Below, in pieces: positions 1 to 5,263 of a stretch of 5,263 nt of DNA. A model generated the notes under the pieces. That model saw only the letters and a list, made by a program, of their open reading frames with translations, was not told the DNA's origin and made no database searches. This DNA is from Thermoflexales bacterium (GTDB lineage Bacteria > Chloroflexota > Anaerolineae > Fen-1058), in the NCBI GenBank assembly GCA_017999195.1, contig JAGOBP010000322.1, forward strand, positions 1 through 5,263. Reading direction: 5' to 3'. The stretch's first letter is position 1. Each line of letters begins with the position of its first letter. The position numbers and the translations under genes were made by a program.

Positions 1-1344
1 GGGATGATGCAGTTCCGACAAGCGATCGAGTTCGGTCCACGTATTGAGGTTGGCGTAAGCCGTAAACAAGCGATTCGCCCGATCGAGCAAGGGGCGCGTC
101 AGCCAATCGTTGAAGGCGCGCTCGATGAGACTGAGCGGCTGTTGGGGCACGGCCTTCACCAAACCGATCGCGATCAACAATCGCAGGGCAAAATCCAGCC
201 GATCGGGCGTAACCCCGACCGCGCCCGCCAATTCGTCGCGCGCCTCATCGATCACGGGGGACGGCGCGGGCGGCACGCCAAACGATTTGCCGTAGATTTG
301 ATTGCTGGCTAACTTCTCATACTTCAGCGCGTCCAGTTCGGCCGGATAATGCGGCCAGCCTGCCAGCCCGAAGTATTGCTGCTCGATGGGGTGCGAGACG
401 GGCCACTGTCGCGCCGTGAAACGATCGGGGTTCGCTTTGAGCACCAACGCCAGGCGCATCGTCAGCGAGGCAAAATCGAGCGGCGCGGGCGCGGGCGTCT
501 GGGGCTTCAGGCGGACGACATCATCCGGTTGCGGGCCATAATCGGCGTCGGGCGGCAGCACCATGCCCAGCTGCGACGGCACACTGATGAGTTGCTGCTG
601 AAAAGCGAAGACCAGCCCGGCGTTGGTGAGTTCGCGCAGCAGCGCAGCGAAGCTGGCGGCGGCCTTGCCGTCGATCATCTGAAAGGCCTGCTTCGCCTGT
701 TGCGGGAAGACCAGATTGTTCGAGCGCATTAGGGGCAGCGTGCCCAGTAATTTTTGCGCCGGCCGCGACAGCGTTGGCCACGCGCGTCTGACGGCTTCGG
801 GCTGCGACAATATTTTGGACAGCGGTTTGATGAACGGTTCGCGAGACGTGCCGCCGATGGTCAAGTGATAACGCGCGGCCAATTCGCGCAGCTGCGCCAC
901 AGTCAGCTGGCCCAGCATGTTCGCCACTTCGCGTTCGGCATCGAGGGGCGGCGCACTGGCGGTCGCAGGCGCGGGGGGCAACATTTCCAGGTCCACCACT
1001 TCGTCCAGATCGAAGTCGGCCAGGTCGTCCGCGTCTAAGTCATCCTCACGCTCGAAGGAGTCCGGTTCGTGAACCCAGGCCAGCAGCACGGCGACAATGT
1101 GCGCGCATACGTTACGCTGCCCTTCGCGACACTCGCAGCCGACCAAGAGCGCATCGCCTTCAAAGTGAATCTGTAGGGTGTAATCGGTCTTGCCATCTTG
1201 TACGAGCGCATCCAGGACAACGTCGTCAACTAGCAGGCGCTCTTGCACGGCGCCGCGTTGATACAGGGTGCGCCCGCGCGCGAAGGCGTTAGACGAGGCA
1301 TAGGCGGCTATGATGTCGTCGGTGAGTTCATCAAGTGTGGTCAT
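1..1344 (-). CDS. SWIM zinc-finger helicase-associated protein, XPB partner (C-terminus cut by window edge)
   Basis: This reading frame is open for 448 codons from the ATG at 1344 to the left edge without a stop, so the C-terminus is missing. I translated it by hand. It begins MTTLDELTDDIIAAYASS. A SWIM zinc finger of form CxCx7CxH is visible at C70, C72, C80 and H82 (GCEC...VCAHIVAVLLAW). An acidic Asp/Glu-rich linker follows at about residues 93-121, then an Ala/Pro-rich stretch. Helical segments after that look like winged-helix or helicase-associated modules: about 189-270, ending in LVFAFQQQLISVP, and about 375-440, with FNDWL and NTWTELDRL. SWIM fingers are known to bind DNA or protein. 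No ATPase motif is present in the visible part. The start overlaps the helicase stop codon as ATGA, and no Shine-Dalgarno is visible, so translational coupling is likely. Bacterial XPB genes often have a helicase-associated neighbour (Mycobacterium Rv0862c is similar in position), so I infer a partner or regulator of the helicase. The enzymatic role is unknown. Confidence 0.85.
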   Translation of the reverse strand, partial: MTTLDELTDDIIAAYASSNAFARGRTLYQRGAVQERLLVDDVVLDALVQDGKTDYTLQIHFEGDALLVGCECREGQRNVCAHIVAVLLAWVHEPDSFEREDDLDADDLADFDLDEVVDLEMLPPAPATASAPPLDAEREVANMLGQLTVAQLRELAARYHLTIGGTSREPFIKPLSKILSQPEAVRRAWPTLSRPAQKLLGTLPLMRSNNLVFPQQAKQAFQMIDGKAAASFAALLRELTNAGLVFAFQQQLISVPSQLGMVLPPDADYGPQPDDVVRLKPQTPAPAPLDFASLTMRLALVLKANPDRFTARQWPVSHPIEQQYFGLAGWPHYPAELDALKYEKLASNQIYGKSFGVPPAPSPVIDEARDELAGAVGVTPDRLDFALRLLIAIGLVKAVPQQPLSLIERAFNDWLTRPLLDRANRLFTAYANLNTWTELDRLSELHHP

Positions 1345-3092
1345 GCTGAGGGCACCGATAGATGCCGCGGCCGCAGATGCAGCGCTTCACTCGCCAACGT
1401 GGCGGGCTGAAAATCGGCCACTTCGTTTTCGTAAATGATGTCGTATTGATAGCCCTGTTCGGTCAGGAACAACTGCCGATTGGCCGCAAATTCCTGATCG
1501 CGCGTGTCGCGCGTGACCAGCGAGTAGAAGTGCGCCAGCAGGCCGTTGCGCTTGGGCCGCATGATGCGCCCCAGCCGCTGCGCCTCTTCCTGCCGCGAAC
1601 CAAACGTGCCCGACACCTGAATGGCGACGTTAGCATCGGGCAGATCGATGGCGAAGTTGGCGACCTTGGAGACGACGAGCGTCGTGATCTCGCCCGATCG
1701 AAATTGCGCGTACAGTTTTTCTCGATCGGCCACCTTCGTCTCGCCGGTGATGATCGGGACGTGCAGATGGTCGGCAATCTTCTCCAATTGATCGATGTAT
1801 TGTCCAATGATCAAGACGTTGTCATCGCGATGTTTCGCCATCAGCTGATCGAGCACGCGCAGCTTCACCGGATTCTCGGCGGCAAAGCGATACTTCTGCG
1901 TCTCATCGGTCAGGGCATACTCCATGCGCAGATCGTCGGGTAAGTTCAGGCGAATCTCGTGACATTCGGCGGTGGCAATCCAGCCCTGTTTTTCCAGCAC
2001 TTTCCACGGCACGTCATACTTCTTGGGGCCGATCAGCGAGAAGACATCTTTCTCGTGACCGTCCTCGCGCACGAGGGTGGCCGTTAAGCCCAGGCGTCGT
2101 CGCGCTTGCAACTCGGCCGTGACGCGGAACACAGGCGCGGGCAGCAGATGGACTTCATCGTAAATGATCAAGCCCCACTCTTCGCGATCGAACAACGCAA
2201 AGTGCGGAAAGCCGCCCGTCTTGCGCGGTCGATACGTGATGATCTGATACGTGCTGATGGTGACCGGGCGCACCTGTTTTTCCAGCCCGGAATACTCGCC
2301 GATTTGATCGGCCGTCAGCGAGGTCTTATCCAGCAGTTCGCTGATCCATTGGCGCACCGCCACGGTGGACGGGCACAGAATCAGCGTGGCGGTTTGCAGC
2401 GCCGCCATCGCCGCCATGCCCACGACGGTCTTGCCCGCGCCGCACGGCAACACGATGACGCCACTGCCGCCGCTGGCCGAGCCGCCCGCGTAAAAGACGT
2501 CGCCGGCTTCACGTTGATAATGTCGCAAGCTAAAGGGTTCGTTGTTCAGGGTGGGATTACGCAGTTGGAACGGTAGTTCGCGGCCTTCGGTGTAACCGGC
2601 CTCGTCTTGCGCGGGATAGCCCAAACCCACCAACGCCTGCTTCAAACGGCCGCGATGCACCAGATCGGCGATCAACGAGTGATCATCGGGCTGAGATTTG
2701 ATCAACGGCACGATGGTTTTGTGCCGCGCGATCTCGGCGATGAGGGGGCGATCGTCGGACTGGACCAGCAGGTCGCCGTTGTGGCGCGTCAGGCGGATGC
2801 GGCCATAGCGCGAGATCTGCTCCACAATATCGGTGCGCACATTGGGCGGCACATCGTACTTGGAGAATTGATCGAGCGACCGCAGCACTTCGTCGGCTTG
2901 TAAACCGGCCGCGGCCGCATTCCACAGGGAGAGCGGTGTGATGCGATACGTATGCAGATATTCCGGGCTTTTTTCCAGTTCGGCAAAGCGCGCCAACGCA
3001 TCGCGCGCCTCTTCGTACAGGTCGTTTTGCGTTTCGAGCAGGACAGTTTTATCGGATTGGACGACCAGCGGATTTTGTGGATTGAAGGACAT
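1341..3092 (-). CDS. XPB/Rad25-family DNA repair helicase (SF2, 3'-5')
   Basis: This is a complete 583-residue bacterial XPB (ERCC3/Rad25) homologue, an ATP-dependent 3'-5' superfamily 2 helicase or dsDNA translocase acting on chromosomal DNA. The N-terminal ~120 residues (LVVQSDKTVLLE; ITPLSLWNAAAAG) match the XPB/Ssl2-type N-terminal domain, followed by a linker or damage-recognition-like region. RecA domain 1 has a Gly/Ser-rich lead-in (202-211), Walker A LPCGAGKT (215-222), the DEVH box (312-315) and TAT motif III (337-339). The XPB-specific RED motif is R342-E343-D344. A thumb-like segment follows at about 358-372. RecA domain 2 has IIGQYIDQLEKI (428-439), the ITGET segment (448-452) and motif VI QRLGRIMRP (505-513). 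All key residues are present, so it should be active. The ATG at 3092 is the only sensible start, because an in-frame TGA lies 9 nt upstream at 3104-3102. The Shine-Dalgarno is weak. It is the first gene of an operon with the SWIM protein. In eukaryotes XPB belongs to TFIIH; the bacterial role in excision repair is less certain. Confidence 0.96.
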   Translation of the reverse strand: MSFNPQNPLVVQSDKTVLLETQNDLYEEARDALARFAELEKSPEYLHTYRITPLSLWNAAAAGLQADEVLRSLDQFSKYDVPPNVRTDIVEQISRYGRIRLTRHNGDLLVQSDDRPLIAEIARHKTIVPLIKSQPDDHSLIADLVHRGRLKQALVGLGYPAQDEAGYTEGRELPFQLRNPTLNNEPFSLRHYQREAGDVFYAGGSASGGSGVIVLPCGAGKTVVGMAAMAALQTATLILCPSTVAVRQWISELLDKTSLTADQIGEYSGLEKQVRPVTISTYQIITYRPRKTGGFPHFALFDREEWGLIIYDEVHLLPAPVFRVTAELQARRRLGLTATLVREDGHEKDVFSLIGPKKYDVPWKVLEKQGWIATAECHEIRLNLPDDLRMEYALTDETQKYRFAAENPVKLRVLDQLMAKHRDDNVLIIGQYIDQLEKIADHLHVPIITGETKVADREKLYAQFRSGEITTLVVSKVANFAIDLPDANVAIQVSGTFGSRQEEAQRLGRIMRPKRNGLLAHFYSLVTRDTRDQEFAANRQLFLTEQGYQYDIIYENEVADFQPATLASEALHLRPRHLSVPSA

Positions 3093-3124
3093 AACTCGAC
3101 ATCACTCGGAATCGGCTGATCGAG

Positions 3125-3133
3125 ATTATACCA
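3125..3133 (-). promoter_or_regulatory. Extended -10 promoter of the XPB operon
   Basis: Read on the minus strand the sequence is TGGTATAAT, a perfect consensus TATAAT hexamer (3130-3125) with the TG of an extended -10 one base upstream. No good -35 hexamer lies at 16-18 bp spacing (the sequence there is CCAAAA-like), which fits an extended -10 promoter. Transcription would begin near 3118, leaving a leader of about 25 nt before the ATG at 3092. The position, orientation and consensus match make this the likely promoter for both minus-strand genes. Confidence 0.7.
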
Positions 3134-3141
3134 TCCGATGG
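3131..3141. repeat. Short inverted repeat CCATC-c-GATGG abutting the XPB -10
   Basis: This is a perfect 5-bp inverted repeat with a 1-base centre. It overlaps the TGG of the extended -10 element of the helicase operon and lies in its spacer region. A repressor bound here would cover the promoter, so it is a candidate operator. Repeats this short also arise by chance, and no regulator gene is in the window. Confidence 0.25.
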
Positions 3142-3205
3142 GCTTTATTTTGGGCACAGCACATGCTTGAACGGATGATCATGAGCGTGGCGGACGATTG
3201 ACGGC

Positions 3206-3232
3206 CGGTGTCCGTCGAGGTTGCCGACACCG
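3206..3232. repeat. Inverted repeat CGGTGTC/GACACCG in the divergent control region
   Basis: Two perfect 7-bp arms (3206-3212 and 3226-3232) are separated by 13 bp, giving a centre-to-centre distance of 20 bp, about two helical turns. It lies about 30 bp upstream of the proposed pgi -35 and about 75 bp upstream of the XPB -10. That suits a dimeric transcription factor site, or a weak hairpin. No T-tract follows, so it is not a terminator. Confidence 0.35.
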
Positions 3233-3261
3233 ATCGCGCGTTACACCGCCCGGGCAGCCGC

Positions 3262-3290
3262 TGGAAATCGCGCCCGAATTAGCGTATGAT
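3262..3290 (+). promoter_or_regulatory. Sigma-70-like promoter of pgi
   Basis: TGGAAA (3262-3267, 4 of 6 matches to TTGACA) and TATGAT (3285-3290, 5 of 6 to TATAAT) are separated by 17 bp. Transcription would start near 3297, about 27 nt before the pgi ATG. This is the best promoter match in the 231-bp gap on the plus strand, with the correct location and orientation. Confidence 0.55.
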
Positions 3291-3303
3291 TGGCCCATCC
3301 TTT

Positions 3304-3312
3304 GAGGCGGAG
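3304..3312 (+). promoter_or_regulatory. Ribosome binding site of pgi
   Basis: The purine-rich GAGGCGGAG contains GAGG and GGAG cores complementary to the 16S rRNA 3' end. The last G is 11 nt before the ATG at 3324, slightly long but acceptable. It supports the chosen pgi start. Confidence 0.55.
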
Positions 3313-3323
3313 CTCCTTACACC

Positions 3324-4967
3324 ATGACTGACCATCACTCGATCACCCAACGCGCGGCGTGGCAGGCCTTGTCCAGCCACTATCGACAGATCAAGGATGT
3401 TCATCTAAGGACGTTGTTTGCCGAGGACGCCCAGCGCGGTGAACGGTTCACGGCGGAAGCGGCGGGCCTGTACCTGGATTACTCCAAACACCGCCTCACG
3501 GCGGAAACGCTGCGGTTGTTGCTGAACCTGGCTGACGAAGGCGGGTTGCGCGAGCGCATCGCGGCGATGTTCCGCGGCGACAAGATCAACGTCACTGAAA
3601 ACCGGGCGGTCTTGCATGTGGCCTTGCGCGCGCCGCGTGATCAGCGGATTCTGGTAGACGGCCAGGACGTGGTGCCCCAGGTTCACGCCGTCCTCGATAA
3701 AATGGCTGAATTCTCGCAGCGCGTGCGCAGCGGCGAATGGCTTGGCTACACGGGCCAGCGCATTCGCAATATCGTCAACATCGGCATCGGCGGATCCGAC
3801 CTCGGCCCCGTCATGGCCTATGAAGCGCTGCGGCATTATTCGGTGCGCGACCTGACCTTCCGTTTTGTGTCTAATGTCGATGGTACCGACTTTGCGGAAG
3901 CCACGCGCGATCTCGATGCGGCGGAAACCCTGTTTATTGTCTCGTCCAAGACGTTCACCACGTTGGAGACGATGACCAATGCGCATTCCGCGCGGGCCTG
4001 GACACTGGCGACCTTGAAAGATGATGCGGCGATTGCCCGGCATTTTGTGGCCGTGTCCACCAACGCGGCGGAAGTCTCGAAGTTCGGTATCGACACGGCT
4101 AACATGTTCGGCTTTTGGGACTGGGTGGGCGGGCGTTATTCGATGGACTCGGCCATTGGCTTATCAACGATGCTGGCCCTTGGATCGGAGAATTTCCGAG
4201 CGATGTTGGCAGGCTTTCACGCCATGGATGAGCACTTCCGCACCGCGCCGTTCGAGCGGAATCTGCCGGTGTTGATGGGCCTGCTGGGTCTGTGGTATAC
4301 CGATTTTTTCGACGCTCAGACCGTGGCCGTGCTGCCCTACGATCAGTATTTGAAGCGTTTTCCGGCCTATTTGCAGCAGCTCACCATGGAGAGTAATGGC
4401 AAGCACGTCACCCTCGACGGCGCCGTCATTGCTGACTATCAAACTGGCGCGATCTTCTGGGGCGAACCGGGCACCAACGGGCAGCACTCGTTTTACCAGT
4501 TGATCCATCAAGGCACCAAGTTGATCCCCTGCGATTTTATCGGCTTTGCCAACACGCTTAATCCGATCGGCGAACATCATGACATTTTGATGTCGAATAT
4601 CTTCGCGCAAGCCGAAGCGTTGGCATTTGGCAAAACCGCCGCCGAAGTGGCGGCCGAAGGCACACCCGATTGGCTGGTGCCGCACCGCACGTTTGAGGGC
4701 AATCGGCCCAGCACAGTCCTGCTCGCCGATCGGCTTACGCCGCACGTCCTGGGCGCGTTGATCGCTTTGTATGAACACAGTGTCTTTACGCAAGGCGCGA
4801 TCTGGAACATCGATCCGTTCGATCAGTGGGGCGTTGAACTGGGCAAGGTGTTGGCGAAGCGCATCATCCCCGAACTGGAAAGCACGGCCTCGCCTGACCT
4901 CAAGCATGATAGTTCGACCAATGCGCTGATTCGCCGCTATCGCCAGTTGCGTGGTAGACACGCTTGA
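3324..4967 (+). CDS. pgi: Glucose-6-phosphate isomerase
   Basis: This cytoplasmic enzyme interconverts glucose 6-phosphate and fructose 6-phosphate in glycolysis and gluconeogenesis. The 547-residue length is that of the long form (E. coli Pgi is 549), not the ~450-residue short form found in Bacillus. Family signature 1 is seen as FWDWVGGRYSMDSAIGLS (264-281) and signature 2 as GAIWNIDPFDQWGVELGK (491-508). Active-site residues by alignment with known PGIs are all present: R271 in GGRYS, E356 in MESNGK, H388 in TNGQHSF and K508 in GVELGK. The phosphate-binding segments NIGIGGSDLGP (152-162) and SSKTFTTLET (207-216) are intact. The start ATG follows a Shine-Dalgarno and a promoter. The gene is transcribed alone: its upstream neighbour is divergent, and an intrinsic terminator lies about 65 bp after the stop. 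There is no frameshift or truncation. Confidence 0.98.
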   Translation: MTDHHSITQRAAWQALSSHYRQIKDVHLRTLFAEDAQRGERFTAEAAGLYLDYSKHRLTAETLRLLLNLADEGGLRERIAAMFRGDKINVTENRAVLHVALRAPRDQRILVDGQDVVPQVHAVLDKMAEFSQRVRSGEWLGYTGQRIRNIVNIGIGGSDLGPVMAYEALRHYSVRDLTFRFVSNVDGTDFAEATRDLDAAETLFIVSSKTFTTLETMTNAHSARAWTLATLKDDAAIARHFVAVSTNAAEVSKFGIDTANMFGFWDWVGGRYSMDSAIGLSTMLALGSENFRAMLAGFHAMDEHFRTAPFERNLPVLMGLLGLWYTDFFDAQTVAVLPYDQYLKRFPAYLQQLTMESNGKHVTLDGAVIADYQTGAIFWGEPGTNGQHSFYQLIHQGTKLIPCDFIGFANTLNPIGEHHDILMSNIFAQAEALAFGKTAAEVAAEGTPDWLVPHRTFEGNRPSTVLLADRLTPHVLGALIALYEHSVFTQGAIWNIDPFDQWGVELGKVLAKRIIPELESTASPDLKHDSSTNALIRRYRQLRGRHA

Positions 4968-5006
4968 GGTTGAGCCGCTAACCGACAACGAAAGACAGTC
5001 CACAAC

Positions 5007-5028
5007 GATCAGCGCGGCTGCGCTGATC
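5007..5028. repeat. Perfect 9-bp hairpin downstream of pgi
   Basis: GATCAGCGC (5007-5015) pairs perfectly with GCGCTGATC (5020-5028) around a GGCT loop. It lies 40 bp after the pgi stop and 2 bp before the terminator hairpin. No T-tract follows on either strand, so it is not a terminator by itself. It may stabilise the 3' end of the pgi mRNA or serve as a backup structure. Confidence 0.6.
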
Positions 5029-5030
5029 AC

Positions 5031-5086
5031 AAACTCGCACGCCAAGACCTCTGAAAAGGCCCTGGCGTGCGAGTTTGGTTTTGATT
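5031..5086 (+). terminator. Intrinsic terminator of pgi
   Basis: Two perfect 14-bp arms (5031-5044, AAACTCGCACGCCA, and 5063-5076, TGGCGTGCGAGTTT) form a strong GC-rich stem. Partial pairing continues inside it (CCT 5048-5050 with AGG 5057-5059). The stem runs into a T-rich run, TTTGGTTTTGATT (5074-5086). On the minus strand the stem is followed by no T-tract beyond its own three Ts, so it works mainly for rightward transcription. It ends the pgi transcript about 65-110 bp after the stop codon. Confidence 0.85.
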
Positions 5087-5090
5087 ACGG

Positions 5091-5263
5091 ATGAGTGGTG
5101 ATGTTCGACGGGGCGGCAACTAACATCTTTGCCGATTTGTGTCCGATTTTGGGCCGCTGATTGTCCGAAAGTCATGGACAGCCGCCAGACATTGCGGCAT
5201 AGTATAGCGTAGCTATCCGGGCTGTCCGGCCCGCGCCAGGCGGCCATGCGCAGCCTTCAAGAG
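5091..5263. other. Intergenic right flank with no supported gene
   Basis: No convincing coding region is present on either strand, and all frames entering from the right edge meet stops within about 90 bp. Short repeats are visible: TGTCCGA at 5140-5146 and 5162-5168, GGACAGCC/GGCTGTCC at 5176-5183 and 5220-5227, and ATAGC-gta-GCTAT at 5204-5216. A weak promoter-like TGGACA (5175-5180) with CATAGT (5198-5203) at 17 bp points right. An ATG at 5246 (MRSLQE...) could begin a gene outside the window, but only six codons are visible. Confidence 0.5.

Noticed and set aside
4..732. Plus-strand frames at 4-312 and 349-732
   Set aside because: They lie opposite the long continuous minus-strand SWIM-protein frame, which has a zinc-finger motif and operon context. 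The plus-strand products look like frame shadows.
1362..1943. Plus-strand 193-codon open frame opposite the XPB gene
   Set aside because: It is antisense to the conserved helicase motifs and has no promoter, Shine-Dalgarno or recognisable fold. The same applies to the plus-strand frames at 2106-2576 and 2607-2903.
3175..3182. ATGATCAT palindrome in the divergent control region
   Set aside because: It is eight bases built on GATC, which is abundant throughout the window, so it is most simply explained by that enrichment.
4164..5045. Minus-strand 293-codon open frame opposite pgi
   Set aside because: It is antisense to a clear pgi with intact catalytic residues, and its start lies within the terminator hairpin. 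The protein is rich in Arg, Gln and His with no recognisable domain, as expected of a frame shadow in GC-rich DNA.
4978..5247. Minus-strand 89-codon frame beyond pgi
   Set aside because: It runs through both hairpins and the terminator and resembles no known protein. The region reads as intergenic.
5246..5263. Possible gene start ATG CGC AGC on the plus strand
   Set aside because: Only six codons are visible and the preceding AGGCGG is a modest Shine-Dalgarno, so it is too little to call a gene. It is mentioned in the right-flank entry.
1..5263. CRISPR array, tRNA, rRNA, insertion sequence or phage genes
   Set aside because: No regularly spaced repeats, cloverleaf-like sequence, transposase motif or terminal inverted repeat with target duplication was seen on either strand.

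Overview
The window is about 5.3 kb of moderately GC-rich bacterial chromosome. It carries two complete genes and one gene cut by the left edge, all tightly spaced. The most likely source is a member of the Chloroflexota. I base this on a bacterial XPB-type helicase that is co-transcribed with a SWIM-finger 'helicase-associated' protein, an arrangement I associate mainly with Chloroflexota and, without the SWIM finger, with Actinobacteria. The assignment is inference. There is no rRNA or other phylogenetic marker here, and no phage, transposon or CRISPR signal.

Left part (1-3092, minus strand): a two-gene leftward operon. The first gene is a complete 583-residue XPB/Rad25-family superfamily 2 helicase with all expected motifs. 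Its stop codon overlaps the ATG of the second gene (ATGA). The second gene has an N-terminal SWIM zinc finger, an acidic linker and a long helical region typical of helicase-associated proteins. It stays open for 448 codons and runs off the left edge. The two products probably act together on DNA, in repair or duplex remodelling, but their exact role in bacteria is not settled.

Middle (3093-3323): a 231-bp divergent control region. A consensus extended -10 element (TGGTATAAT) drives the helicase operon leftward. A sigma-70-like promoter and a Shine-Dalgarno sequence serve the rightward gene. Two short inverted repeats lie in this region and could be operators.

Right part (3324-4967, plus strand): a complete long-form glucose-6-phosphate isomerase (pgi) with intact active-site residues. 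It is followed by two back-to-back hairpins, the second of which is a good intrinsic terminator. The last ~170 bp (5091-5263) holds no gene I can support, only short repeats and a weak promoter-like element that may belong to a gene beyond the right edge.

The helicase pair and pgi share no obvious pathway and are simply divergent neighbours. A window-wide feature is a strong excess of GATC, and especially of CGATCG.
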